From Bombyx mori (taxonomy: Eukaryota; Arthropoda; Insecta; Lepidoptera; Bombycidae), in assembly GCF_030269925.1 (NCBI RefSeq), contig NC_085124.1:4836001-4900000 (forward strand): DNA of 64,000 bases, given 5' to 3'. A program made the translations under genes and the position numbers. The notes under the pieces are model-generated. The model had not been told where the DNA came from, did not search any database, and saw only the letters and a list, made by a program, of their open reading frames with translations. Of this stretch, positions 10,816 to 21,736 are shown one piece after another. Position 1 is the first letter of the stretch. Each line of letters starts with the position of its first letter.

Positions 10816-10901
10816 ACACTTTTGATTTTAAATTTCACAATCAATAGTTAGCCCTTAGTCAGCAAATGATAATAAGATTCTGAGAATTTATGATGCATGC
10901 T

Positions 10902-10943
10902 TTTGCATGCTTTTATCTCATCCATGAGATAAAAGCATGCAAA
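10902..10943. repeat. perfect 20-bp hairpin with 2-base loop
   Basis: TTTGCATGCTTTTATCTCAT at 10902-10921 pairs exactly with 10924-10943, leaving only CC unpaired. GCATGC is also present just before the stem at about 10895. Confidence 0.95.
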
Positions 10944-12293
10944 CGCACCGGAATCTAATACCTATAAAACATTAATAAAGATACTGAGTCCACCTGAGAG
11001 TTGAATCCAGACCTCATGGTGGTTAAGTCTCTTAACAACTAATAAAACTCACAGTATATGATTAGTATTATGTCGGAGAACTTTTTTAGGTAATTGGAAA
11101 ACCAAAGAGGACTGTGATACGATTATTGGCGTTATAGGATTCAAGTACATATTTATTCACGAAAAAACTGACATGAATTTCGCTGATCGTTCGTGGTAAA
11201 TTCATGGACAATTTATAATTCGAAATTTAATTTTGATTTAGAAAAGATGATAATCAACAATTAAATAATTTTTTTTAGAGTTACGGTCTTTTCTTTCCAG
11301 CAGCATTGCAGACCAAGCATTATTACCGATAAGTATATGGGGCGTCGCGTTCTCCACACTGGATTTTGAATAATATATTATTTTCTTATGTAAAATGCCC
11401 GATTACTCCCATCTCAGAGATTTCTCCGACGCCACAAAGGAAAGCTCCTTTATGGCACTTTATACGTTTTTGTTCTTAAATTTTTGTTATTTCACGTATG
11501 TATTCACATTTGGCGGTCGGATGTGGGCGGGTGACTGTCGAGAAATGAAAAAACTTTTTGCCACTCAATAAAACCGAGAAACGATTTTCTTGCATATTTC
11601 ATAGCTTGGCAACATTAAAATGAGACCGAATAATCCCCGAACGTTAAACAAAGGAGGTTAGCTTGAATACTTTCGGCAGATAGGTCACGGCGAAGCGAAA
11701 CAAAACCGAAACGGAGGTGACGTAAAAAGAGGTATATTATTTTATTATCTGAAGCCAGCCAGGACCGGGAGCCGGCAATATCACCGTATATAGATTCGAT
11801 TTTCTACGTGAATTCGTTTGACGGCCTTCATAATGCGACATATAAAACTGGGGACTTACGGACCCCGAAACCAATTTCGGGTTATGACCCGACGACTCTC
11901 TGATAATATTCTCGGGTTATTAGGTAAGGATAGGAGTTTTTACTATGGCTATTTTTTCCGCCGACGTCGGATTATTGGGAACCGGTTTACGAGGAGCTGT
12001 TCTCTATGCTTCTTGCGGGCTTACATTTGTTTTATGACGTCATCCGTCCCAGTGCTCAGAGCGGTTTGTTCGGTACACGTGCTCACGTCTTAAGAGTGAT
12101 CTTTGTTTGAATTCTCGTGTCTTACTGCACGTATTGAAATAGCTTGGCTAGGGAATTATTCAGGTCTACTTGTGACTAATTGCTATAAAGTTTTTTAAAG
12201 TGAAATTGCTATAAATTGCATTTCTATGAGGTATCATAAAATAAAGCACGAATTATTTATTTGTTTTTGTAAAGATGTGAAATTATTAAGTAA
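10944..12293. other. 1.35 kb without recognised features
   Basis: No repeat family found. A cAMP-response-like TGACGTCA lies at 12035-12042 in a slightly GC-richer stretch (11680-12110); the open frame at 11818-12093 begins with TTG and has no domain. Confidence 0.4.
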
Positions 12294-12712
12294 TAGCGGT
12301 CCCCTGGTAGTCGAAATTCGACTATAATTAATTGAAATTGTAAGTTTGAACATTATTATGATTCTATTGTCAAATACTATTTATACTTCTATAATCATAT
12401 ATTTCGCTAAAACTACACTATAGACAAATAATATTAAAGGCAAACAGCATTAATTTTTTCTCAATTTAACCACAGACTATAAGCAATAAGAAAAGTTTGA
12501 CAGTAAACAAATAGTATGCATTTGTCTGTGAGTCAAATACATGGTAGTGTGTGTAATGTTTTTTTTTAAATTGATTTAATGGATTTTTTAAGCACAATTT
12601 AAAAAAAAAATAGCATTCTGCAATCCTTCTCTATATTCTCTATGAGAGTGGGAAATTTCATACTACTCCGTCCGCGCGATTTTCGTTAAAAGGGGTTATT
12701 AATATATAAACT
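12294..12712 (-). mobile_element. Helitron-E copy 3 (non-autonomous)
   Basis: Carries the TAGTCGAAATTCGACTA hairpin. The terminal bases differ (GCGGTCCCCTGG), and the stretch AAAGTTTTTGCTTCACG near its 5' end is deleted. Confidence 0.7.
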
Positions 12713-12752
12713 TATTATATCTTATTATATCTTCTATGTATTTTATTCGAAT

Positions 12753-13125
12753 GTATTTTTTATTGCCTTTTTAGGCAGTCGAGCATACGGCCCACCTGAT
12801 GGTGAGTGGTTGCCGTCGCCCATAGATGTCGCCAATGTTTGAAGAATGACATGTCATAGCGCTCGGGAAATACCGTAGAAAGGAGCTTATTCCAAAGCCG
12901 GATAGTACGTGGTAAAAAAGATCTCTGCAAACCCACTGTGGATGAACGGAGTGGTTCTAGGCAGTATGGATGAACTTTACTCTGGTGGCAGGCGGCGCGA
13001 AAATACGAAACCCTTAATGATAAATGATTAGTTTTCATTTTCAAAATTGTACTTAATTTCAAAGATACGTAAATATTTTTTTTGTGTACTTCAGATTTCA
13101 GCTCAATTAGACAATAGGACATATT
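12753..13125 (-). pseudogene. LINE-B 3' fragment encoding the reverse transcriptase C-terminus
   Basis: The minus-strand frame 12760-13122 (120 codons) contains SFLPRTIRLWNKLLSTVFPE and RYDMSFFK, the conserved end of jockey/CR1-type LINE polymerases (typically FLPRTARLWNSLP...YNMQFFK). The last 25 or so codons read through the repeat tail, ending at the TAA of its AATAA signal. This ties the short LINE-B tails elsewhere in the window to a LINE. The reverse transcriptase and endonuclease domains are absent, so the copy is dead. Confidence 0.8.
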
Positions 13126-13490
13126 CGTCTTCTCGCATTAAAACTGTACAGGTACTGTAATATTACAGGAGAGTGTTTTAAAGGTTTAACATGTGATATT
13201 TTTAATATTAATCAACTTTGCAACATTTATTTTTATTTTTTACTTGTGAAATTATCTGTCTTTTAAAGTAAGATAAAATTAATTATGTATTAACTTTGTT
13301 AATAGTAGTCAAATAAAAAAATAAAAACTAAAGCTAACCTACGCTCTTTTGACAGTATTTATGAGAAAAATACTGGTGATACCAAATGATTCTGCATATT
13401 AACTAAATTTCGAATATTTTGGCAAATTGTACACTTTTAATGCGAATAGACCACATAAGTTTGAGCTTGCAATTTAGAAGTCTGTAAATT
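13126..13490. other. unassigned AT-rich DNA
   Basis: No feature recognised between the LINE-B fragment and the Helitron. Confidence 0.4.
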
Positions 13491-13684
13491 TATACTAATA
13501 TTATTAAAGCTAAGTTTGTTTGTTTGAACGCGCTAATCTCAGGAACTACTGGTCCGATTTAAAAAAAATATTTCAGTGTTAGATAGCCCATTTATTGAGG
13601 AAGGCTACAGACTATATACCATCATGAGACCGATACAAGTGGAGCACCAATAAAGAATGTTTCAAAATATTTTCACTCTCTACG

Positions 13685-13687
13685 TAA
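13685..13687. repeat. MITE-1 target duplication TAA, left
   Basis: TAA matches 14378-14380. The empty-site paralogue at 49473-49796 has a single TAA here. Confidence 0.85.
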
Positions 13688-14377
13688 GGGGCCATCCATA
13701 AAGTACGTCACACGAATTTTAGGACTTTTGAACCCCTCCCCCCCTCCTTGTCACAGGTTGTCACATTTTTATAACCTACCGCCTGATGTGACGTCACACA
13801 TTTTTTAAATTTATGTATGTATTTAAAAATAATCGAGAGAAAACAGCTATTTTCATTTTTTACTTATTTTTATTAAATAATAATCTAATAAAATCAACAT
13901 AAAGTCCAACATTTCATAAAACCGAAAAAACAAACGACTAGTTAGAAAATAATAAACGATTAATTATATTAATTAAAGATAAAAAACTTAATTATCGAGT
14001 GTCCATGGACTTTGAATCCACTCTTTTATATCAGCTATTACTGGTAAATCAGGCACTTCATTTTCGTTCTGAATTTGAACGTCAGGAACATCCTAATTTG
14101 AGTGTCTCACTTGCATTACAACGCCGCTCTAGAAGTTAAATGACGTTGCATGAGAGATTATCGCATAGCGAGAATGCTAAATTATTAATAATATAGATCA
14201 AGCTTGTAAATTTTTAAAATTTTTAATTCACATACAAACTTTGCGTTTTAGTATTTTAAATTTTAACATGTGACGTCACAAAAGTATTGACCCCCCCATG
14301 CCCCTTGTCACACGATGTCACACTTCGGTGATACCCTCCCTCCCCATTAACGTGTGACGTACTTTATGGATGGCCCC
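13688..14377 (-). mobile_element. MITE-1: 690-bp Harbinger-like deletion derivative
   Basis: Inverted repeats GGGGCCATCCATAAAGTACG and onward match perfectly over 27 bp at both ends (13688-13714 and 14351-14377), with weaker similarity further in (TGTGACGTCACA on both sides). The 3-bp TAA duplication suits the PIF/Harbinger superfamily; that assignment is by duplication and terminus style only. Oriented by the transposase-like remnant inside. Confidence 0.8.
13988..14092 (-). pseudogene. possible last exon of the lost MITE-1 transposase
   Basis: On the minus strand, a splice-acceptor-like AAATTAG is followed by 34 open codons rich in D, E, P and V (starting DVPDVQIQNENEVPD, ending IQSPWTLDN) and a TAA stop. 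Short and acidic, with no known motif, but the position inside an otherwise non-coding derivative suggests a retained C-terminal exon. Chance cannot be excluded. Confidence 0.35.
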
Positions 14378-14380
14378 TAA
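14378..14380. repeat. MITE-1 target duplication TAA, right
   Basis: Second TAA, directly after GGATGGCCCC. Confidence 0.85.
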
Positions 14381-14451
14381 ATGAAGTGGGGGGTAAAATT
14401 TAGCGTTATGCCAAAGTATTCCACGCGGACGGAGTCGCGGTCAAAAGCTAA

Positions 14452-14772
14452 GTATATTATATGTTTCGCATATCCGATACAGTATTTCTCGGAATCAACA
14501 GCGTCACGTACACCGTCGACGGCCCTCAGCACGCGGATCGCAAACGATTTCTGATTCATAAAGTACATAAGCTTTTAGTAGTATACGTCGAACGTGACTC
14601 GTTCCAGAATGTTCGTTCGATCACTTTGTTATCATGTATTTGTATAGTTTCGAGGTGGTTTCGTACGTACGTGACGCGATTGGTAATGGACGACGAGCCA
14701 AATACAAATCAAACATTTTTGCGATATTAATTTTATGTGGCGTTTGCTTTTTACGATAAGAATAGGAGATAC
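14452..14772. other. unassigned DNA
   Basis: The frame 14461-14730 overlaps its complement 14377-14568; neither has a domain. Locally richer in CG dinucleotides than its surroundings. Confidence 0.35.
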
Positions 14773-15048
14773 GAGTCGTCTATTATCAAAGGTGGCAATC
14801 TGTGAATTTGGACAAAAAAAATTATTGATATGTCAATACAGATTGATTTGAATATAATCGTCTCCTTCAAAGAATACGGTTCAAAACCTGCATTAAATAA
14901 CAGGTTAATAGTTAACCTGTTATTTATCTAAGATGTCGTTCCGAAGAGTTTTGTGACTGCCAATGGAATACAAAGTCAATAATTCGTTTTTCTAATTTAC
15001 CAATAATTGTCCAAAAGTCAGGTTGCCGGCTTTGATAATAGTCGACTC
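14773..15048 (+). mobile_element. MITE-2 copy 1
   Basis: A 276-bp non-coding element. Left end GAGTCGTCTATTATCAAAGG and the complement of the right end GAGTCGACTATTATCAAAGC differ at only a few of about 30 positions. A second, inverted copy is at 33394-33664. Target duplication not resolved, so superfamily is unknown. Confidence 0.8.
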
Positions 15049-15310
15049 AATTACGAGCGAGCGTTGTTTATGAAATGTTTCAGACTGGCTCGTGCCGGCG
15101 ACTTCACTCGCGTTTCGCTGCTCAGCCGTTGATCATGAAGTTTTGTATGTCGAGGCTACAAAAGATATGGAGTACGTTTCGTCTAGAAAAAAATTAACTT
15201 CGGAGGGATTTAATTTTAACTCTATACTATCGCGAGCGAAAGTGCTTGTAAAATATAATATTAAGTACACACCTAGAAATTACAGATATATACTCTTATT
15301 TTTATATTCA

Positions 15311-15405
15311 AATTAATTAATTATAATTAATTATATTATTATAATTATAATTCAAATTAATTTTTATAATTAATTAATTAAAATTATAATTAATTAATTA
15401 TTTAA
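15311..15405. repeat. TTAATTAA-rich low-complexity tract
   Basis: Nearly pure A/T with repeated AATTAATTA and TTATAATTA units in both orientations, so many self-complementary folds are possible. Confidence 0.85.
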
Positions 15406-15410
15406 TTGGT

Positions 15411-15545
15411 ATATGAAAGAGAGAGAGAGAAGTATTCTTTATTGTACTCCAAAAAAAAAAAACAATGCGATACATTAAATACAAAAAAAGTACAATTGGC
15501 GGTCTTATCGCTAAGAGCGATCTCTTCCAGACAACCATCTCGTTT
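15411..15545 (-). repeat. repeat-G copy 1 with (GA)n edge
   Basis: Shares AATGCGATACATTAAATAC, ACAATTGGC and GCGATCTCTTCCAGACAACC with the complement of 56268-56445. In both copies the same end is attached to a CT/GA microsatellite, so that tract is probably the element's 3' tail. Likely a LINE or SINE end; class not established. Confidence 0.6.
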
Positions 15546-16409
15546 TGTTTTTCTTTTTATCGTGACAGAGGTTACCGATACTGATAACCTTCGTCATTTC
15601 CGAGAATTATTCTATAAAACTGTACGTTGCTTATTCCAATAAACAAGTGACTTTTTAATTGTTAGCTAAAGCTAAGCTAAGGTAAGCTTTGAGAATTTTA
15701 TCTCTCTCTCTCTTATCTATGTTTCTCTTATTCAAAATTTGTTATTTTCTCATTTTGTAAATTTTCTTTTTTATACAAAAATTAAATTTTATTATATGTT
15801 GAAACCTGCAATACACTACGACTAAACAAAAATCAAACCAAGTTATAGAAGCCTTTAACAATTCAAGGATATTACGACAAACCCTCTAGATGGGACATAC
15901 ATCAAATGTAGTACAAGAAAAAAGAGTATACTTTATTAAAACACAATCTATATTCATAACGCATCAACGACACTATCACTATCATATCACCCCAAAGATG
16001 CATTCCAAAAGAAATGTATCAGAAAACGTAAAAAAGTAGCGTCATGAATGTATATTTGTGTACGGAGTTAAAGTTCCTAGATGCGATCCAATCGTGGTGA
16101 GAACGAGATAGAGATAGTGGTTCAAATTTTTTTAACACTCATTATTATAGTATTAAAGTTATTCACTGCTTAGAATAAATGCTCAAGTTTTATCATTATT
16201 ACCACTAACTGAGATTATACGGCTGAAGGTGAAAGGCTAGTAGCTAATGTAAGGAAATCGAAAGGTTAGTTTATGTAATAAGTATTGACTTGAGTCGCCC
16301 AATCATGTCTTTTGTGGTATGGCTGCGTGGGTACCTTTCTACTACCTTAGACTTCCAATTTGTCTATAATTCTTAATAGATATTAAAATAATGCTCTATT
16401 CATATTATT
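15546..16409. other. unassigned AT-rich DNA
   Basis: No repeat or coding signal recognised; a short CT tract at about 15701-15714. Confidence 0.4.
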
Positions 16410-16505
16410 TGTGTATATATGTGTATATAATATGTTTGTGAATTTGTATATACATGTATGTATGATTGTGTGTGTGTGTGTATGTGTGTGTGTGTGTATA
16501 TATAG
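16410..16505. repeat. TG/TA-rich microsatellite
   Basis: GTGTATATATGTGTATATAA leads into interrupted (GT)n at 16470-16498. Confidence 0.9.
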
Positions 16506-16942
16506 TTATATATTTCAATCGATAGGTACACCGCGTGTAATTTGTTTCGAAATTATTCTTTTCGACCTCATGGTTGTCAGGAAGAGATCACCGATTCATA
16601 CGTACACTGCATTAAAACAATACAGTTGATATTGAGGACCACGTTTGTGTGTTTTGTTACGCTTAGATTCACTTCCATTGATATATATGTTGTTTGTATT
16701 AGGTACGTAGGCGTGTGCGGGCGACCGTGTGATTCTCGTAGGGAGATATGGGATTTTTCAAAGATGTACGCCGGCTCCACTGGAGCTGTCCGAGGGGGGG
16801 GCTTTGTAGTCGTCCTCTGAGAAACTAATATGTCTGTATTTAGAGTAGAAAGGGCTGGTTCTATTGGTTACAACCATACAGCCATAGCAGACGAACTTTG
16901 AAGATCAGTCTCAGTAGAAATTGGTATTGGTATTGGAAGATC
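16506..16942. other. unassigned DNA
   Basis: The frame 16542-16820 and its complement have no recognisable domain. A G-rich run lies at about 16793-16801. Confidence 0.35.
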
Positions 16943-16944
16943 GT

Positions 16945-17050
16945 AGGCAGCGGCTTGGCTCTGCTCCTGGTATTGCTGACGTCCATTAGCGACGGTGATC
17001 ACTTACCACCAAGTGGGACTTATGCTCGTCTGCTCAAAATGGTTAAAAAA
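16945..17050 (+). repeat. LINE-B 3' tail
   Basis: GTAGGCAGCGGCTTGGCTCT, GCGACGGTGATCACTTACCA, then GGTTAAAAAAAA; diverged from the other copies in its last 30 bases. Confidence 0.7.
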
Positions 17051-17074
17051 AATACGGACATTTAATTTTTTTTA

Positions 17075-17335
17075 TTAGTCTACGGTAAGGATGGTATGAA
17101 CATGTGATGAGACGAAATGAAAATGAGGTTGGTAAGAGAGTGTTAACTATGAATGTGGAAGGATAAAGAGGAAGAGGTAGACCTAAGAAGAAATGGATGG
17201 ATTGCGTGAAGGACGATATGGGTAAGAGGGGAGTGAGCAAAGAAATGATATATGATAGAGGAGTATGGAAAGAGAAAACATGTTGCGATGACCCCAGGTG
17301 ACTGGGAGAAGGGCAGGATAATGATGATGAGTATA
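17075..17335 (+). pseudogene. RTE-like LINE 3' fragment
   Basis: Conceptual reading gives HVMRRNENEVGKRVL, then a TAA after NVEG, then RGRGRPKKKWMDCVKDDMGK and later VWKEKTCCDDP. This is the C-terminal WYGHVMRR...GRGRPKK.W.DCV pattern of RTE-type retrotransposon polymerases. It has one in-frame stop and ends in an ATG-type simple tail (AATGATGATGAG). Same family as 21353-21717. Confidence 0.75.
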
Positions 17336-17344
17336 TGGTACGCC

Positions 17345-17572
17345 ACTGGTGGTAGGACCTCTTGTGAGTCCGCACGGGTAAGCACCACCACCCTGCCTAT
17401 TTCTGCCGTGAAGCAGTAATGCGTTTCGGTTTGAAGGGTGGGGCAGCCGTTGTAACTATACTAAGACCTCAGAACTTATATCTCAAGGTGGGTGGCGCAT
17501 TTACGTTGTAGATGTCTATGGGCTCCAGTAACCACTTAACACCAGGTGGGCTGTGAGCTCGTCCATCCACCT
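17345..17572 (+). repeat. SINE-A copy starting at the ACTGGTGGTAGG boundary
   Basis: Directly follows the RTE fragment. Ends GTCCATCCACCTAATATATA, so the normal AGCAATAAA tail is missing. Confidence 0.85.
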
Positions 17573-17848
17573 AATATATATAAAACAGTCTAATTGAGTT
17601 TCTGCTCCTTTTTGAAGTAGATTCAAAACTAACAGAAATATGACAATTGTTTAATTCGACATAACCTTACAATAGATTGTACTTGCAAGTATTTTATTGC
17701 TTCTAAGTGGTAAAAAAACAAGTTAACGTCTGTCTATCTATTTCTTCGTATACTTCTTCTAAGAAACACAACTATTTTTGATACGGCTTTCACTCATAGA
17801 AAGAACTATTAATGAGGAAAGCTTGCGTATAAAATTTGTAAATAACTT

Positions 17849-18053
17849 TTTGTTATTGCCCTTGTAGGCAGATGAGCATACGGCCCACCTGAGGGTGAGT
17901 GGTTACCATCGCCCCTGGGCGTCAGCAACGCTAGGGGCAGAGCTAAGCCGCTACCTACTGTTAAATACTCTCCACAAGCATCGTTTGAAGAAGGACATGT
18001 CATAGCGCTCGGGAAACACCGTAGAGGGGAGCTCATTCCAAAGCCGGATGGTA
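17849..18053 (-). pseudogene. LINE-B 3' fragment
   Basis: Complement runs from GTACCATCCGGCTTTGGAAT through the GTTTCCCGAGCGCTATGACA segment (polymerase C-terminus FPERYDM equivalent) to the TACAAGGGCAATAAC tail. Frame is disrupted relative to the 12753-13125 copy. Confidence 0.75.
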
Positions 18054-18980
18054 CTTCAACAAAACGATTGGACTACGAGGGCGTTATTTAAAAAATGAGC
18101 TGTTTTCGTATGCTTGCAAAATCATAAGAGAAGATGTAGGCGATGCTGTTACCCGAAAAGTAGTTCTTATTTAAAAATAACATATTTCCTGGTAAAATTG
18201 TATTGGGAAGCTTTCCAGCATTTTCCTCGGGAGTTACTCAACAGATTCTCGGGATCGTGTTGTTGTACAATATTTTTGTTATTTATAAACTTGTTGTTTC
18301 AATCAGGTTTATTTGTAGAGTATTTATGGTTTACGTAATTTATTTCCTTGAAAGATGCTTTAATGTTTTGTAAAATTGTACTGTAACACGATTCAAAATC
18401 GCAATCGCAAAGTATATAGATAATGACAAATTCATTCTCAGGGTGGGAATGAATTGTCAATGTAACGCAAAAAAAACAACCGACTTAAGTGAAAGACAAC
18501 AAAAAATTAAATACAATTCAAATTAGTCGGCTATTATGTCTTAATCTATATAACTATATGTTGATATCTGTTTTCACATATGTATGTATTATGTTTCCGG
18601 TATCGAAAAACAGGGGCAAATTATAAATATTCTAAATTTTCGATGTGAAATTTGATAAACAGTACATCGATCGATAGCATTTATATTTATGATTTTCGTA
18701 GCCTTATGTTACGCATTTATTATTAAAATTACATAACCGTATCGATTCCGCCCTTAATACAAAACGTACCGCGCCGAATCGTCGATTTTTTACATTCAAT
18801 TACAAGTGACCCCTCTTTTTATATAAATTGGTGTGTCTCGACCCTTATAAATGAGGTATTGGTAGCTCGCGGGATGCGCTGGTAGCAGACGATACGATGC
18901 TTCGACTAGGAGAATAGGCATATGTTAAATTAAATTACAAATTTAATACTTCGAAATTTCAATGGAAACGTGATATTCAT
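18054..18980. other. unassigned AT-rich DNA
   Basis: A short hairpin pairs TGACAAATTCATTC (18424-18437) with GAATGAATTGTCA (18447-18459). Nothing else recognised. Confidence 0.45.
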
Positions 18981-19223
18981 TTTTTTTATTGTCTCGTTGG
19001 GTGGACGAGCTCACAGCCCACCTGGTGCTAAGTGGTTACTGGAGCCTATAGACAACTACAATGTAAATGCGCCACCCGCCTTGAGATATAAGTTCTAAGG
19101 TCTCAAGTATAGTTACAACGGCTGCCCCACCCTTCAAACCGAAACGCATGACTGCTTCACGGCAGAAATCGGCAGGGTGGTGGTACCTACCCGCGCGGAC
19201 TCACAAGATGTTCTACCACCAAT
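18981..19223 (-). repeat. SINE-A copy to the ACTGGTGGTAGG boundary
   Basis: T-rich left edge is the complemented tail. The right end TTCTACCACCA is the family's common 5' boundary. Confidence 0.85.
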
Positions 19224-20707
19224 TAATAATAATTTAATACAGACTGAATCAATGATTAATAAGGCTAATCAGTTGAATAGTTTGTATGAAAAATATTACT
19301 TTTTCATTGTTCCATTGTGTTACGGGAGGAGATATTGTGACGACATAATCGTTGTCACAATTATTTTATTTAAATTATATTCACGTTGCTTAGATGAAAT
19401 ACGGAAGTCGTAGTTTATGGTTACATAAATCTTCTTTTTTATATAAAAAAGAAGTTTTTTATTGAAACTAATAATTGGTAAGACATACGCTTCTAGGATT
19501 GAAAATAATAATGTCGTTTAAACTTTTTAACTGTCATATGTTTTATTATAGATAAGGAACGTCGCTTTAATGACATATTTTGATTGTTATTGTGATGTTA
19601 CGAAGAGTGATTTTTGGTCACAAAAAACTTTTTGGTTACAAAAATCACTGATGTCCTCCACGTTCAGAAAAAACTATTAAATACAAGTTTTTTTTTAAGA
19701 CGTTTTGTCTTAAATTGAAAACAAGCGAAATACTGAGTCGTAAAATCAATTATTAACTTAACACAAATTGTTTATTAGTTGCGTAATTTCTATATTCAAT
19801 TAAAATAAACTGAACCATTCACGAAGAACTAATAAGTCATATATTTACCTACGTAGTCTATTTTCTAAATCCGCTCCAGTGGGGTCGGTTAACTTGAACC
19901 CCGGCTGCTGCGGGATTATTGGGAGAAAGCCCGGCTTTCCTATATGGGATCGACTCGCCATTGTCGATAGAGATCGCATATGGCGCGAAAAATATTAAAT
20001 ATTCAGTGGAAACCGAATGGATTCGCAGCATAACGACTTTCCGATGCTTCTTACATTGTTTTTGTTTGGCTGTATACGGCAATGCTGACACCTGATGTCT
20101 TGTGAGATTAAATAAGGTATTTTCTATTTAAAAAAAGAACATCTGTTCGGAAACCCCGCAAAAAGTTTAATTGCAAAGAAACAATTGTCATATGTAATTT
20201 TATAAGTTTTTCTTTGTTTTATCTCTGGTCATAATAAACTGTCAGCTACGAGATGTGCATCTTGTTTTTTTTGTTGTAAAATGTTCCTCATCAAAACCCA
20301 AAATATAAACAAAAAACCGTCCGCTACAACATCAACAACAATAAACGATACTTCTGAAATTTAAATTAAGATTTTTAAAATTTTTAAAAGAATATGGCCG
20401 GTTCTCTTTAGAGTTTGTTCAGTTATTGACATGTTGACTGCAACACGAAGGCATATTGACCTATGCATACATTTTATGGAGTACCTTGAGATAAATATTA
20501 CAGTTTTATTTCAGTAAGCGCGAGCTAATTGGTTTTTCATTGTTCGTTTTCAGAGAACATATTAAATAAATAAAAGTGGCAGTACTGATCGTCAATGAGT
20601 CGACTACTTTTCTACGACTTCAAGGCGGTAAATTGACATTATTTAGTAGTTGGTTAACTAGAGGCAGCGAAATAAATTTGTTTTTAGGTGCAGATGATCG
20701 CTTAATA
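19224..20707. other. 1.5 kb with two small hairpins only
   Basis: A perfect 24-bp palindrome CTTCTTTTTTATAT...GAAG is at 19431-19454. A second fold pairs GTGATTTTTG (about 19608) with CAAAAATCAC (about 19639). No gene or repeat family. Confidence 0.5.
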
Positions 20708-20956
20708 TTTTTATTTATTTATTGCTAGATGTATGGACGAGCTCACAGCCCACCTGGTGTTAAGTGGTTACTGGAGCCCATAGACATCTACGACGTAAAT
20801 GCGCCACCCACCTTGAGATATAAGCTCTAAGGTCTCAAGTATAGTTACAACGGCTGCCCCACCCTTCAAACCGAAACGCATTACTGCTTCACGGCAGAAA
20901 TAGGCAGGGTGGTGGTACCTACCCGCGCGGACTCAGAAGAGGTCCTACCACCAGTA
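20708..20956 (-). repeat. SINE-A copy to the ACTGGTGGTAGG boundary
   Basis: Complete from complemented tail TTTATTTATTGC to GGTCCTACCACCAGT; well conserved. Confidence 0.88.
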
Positions 20957-21095
20957 AAAATACGTATATGCTGCGCCATGTTGATCTTGAACCAGTGCCA
21001 GTGGCTGTTGTCTCTCGAACCTGGACCGTAATCTTAGACACGCCCTATATATGCTTACATGTTTAGCACGTTCGATAATTAACCTTGTTCTATAA

Positions 21096-21208
21096 CGGTA
21101 GACAGCGGCTTGGCTCTGCCCTGGCATTGCTGAAGTCCATGGGCGACGGTTACCATTCACCATCAGGTGGGTCGTATGCTCGTCTGCCTACAAGGGTATT
21201 AAAAAAAC
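21096..21208 (+). repeat. LINE-B 3' tail
   Basis: GGTAGACAGCGGCTTGGCTC to CTACAAGGGTATTAAAAAAA. Confidence 0.8.
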
Positions 21209-21333
21209 AAGTTACGCCTCCTCTTAATCTTTCTCTAATTGTAGTAATTTTGATCTCTGTGGTACAATAAAGGGCGTCGCTCATTCTCATCTGCAGGCGC
21301 TCTGATACTAATTACTCCATGTTTTCGGATTCA

Positions 21334-21352
21334 GAATCCTAGATCGGTTTCC
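21334..21352. repeat. RTE-fragment target duplication, left
   Basis: GAATCCTAGATCGGTTTCC, identical to 21718-21736. Confidence 0.9.
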
Positions 21353-21717
21353 TAGATGCGGCAGAGATGCGAATGTTGAGATGGATGTGAGAATGGACAA
21401 GATAAAGAATGAGTATATCAGAGGAAGTGTGAAAGTGGCCCCGGTAAGCAACAAATTAAGGAGCGGTCGGTTAGCGTGGTATGGGCATGTGATGCATAGA
21501 GAGAAGATGTATGTGACTAGGAGATGTATGGAAATAGTAGTGCAAGGTAGAAGGGGAAGAGGTCGACCGAAGAAGACATGGATGGAGTGTGTGAATGACG
21601 ATATGAGAGAGAGAGGAGTGAGTGTTGAGATGACGACTGATATAGAGAATGGAAGAGAAAAATTATCTGTGCCGACCACACCTAGTGGGATAAGGTGGAG
21701 AAAAAGAAGAAGAAGAA
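21353..21717 (+). pseudogene. RTE-like LINE 3' end, 5' truncated, flanked by 19-bp duplication
   Basis: Encodes the polymerase C-terminus: MRMLRWM, then after a frameshift DKIKNEYIRGSVKVAPVSNK, LAWYGHVMHREK, RGRGRPKKTWMECVNDDM, and after another shift EWKRKIICADHT and a stop. It ends with a (GAA)n simple tail next to the duplicated target. Everything upstream (endonuclease, most of the reverse transcriptase) is absent, as in a 5'-truncated target-primed insertion. The open frame continuing to 21833 is partly flanking DNA. Confidence 0.85.
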
Positions 21718-21736
21718 GAATCCTAGATCGGTTTCC
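21718..21736. repeat. RTE-fragment target duplication, right
   Basis: Second copy of GAATCCTAGATCGGTTTCC. Confidence 0.9.

Larger units (their letters stand above)
13491..14451 (+). mobile_element. Lep1-like Helitron split by MITE-1
   Basis: The left part begins TATACTAATATTATTAAAG; the right part ends ACGCGGACGGAGTCGCGG then TCAAAAGCTA. Removing 13688-14380 restores continuity with the uninterrupted copy at 49473-49796 (TTCTACGTAA then ATGAAGTGGG). Total Helitron length without the insert is about 270 bp. Confidence 0.8.

Noticed and set aside
16411..16629. Membrane-like Val/Cys-rich peptide
   Set aside because: Translation of the GT/TA microsatellite.
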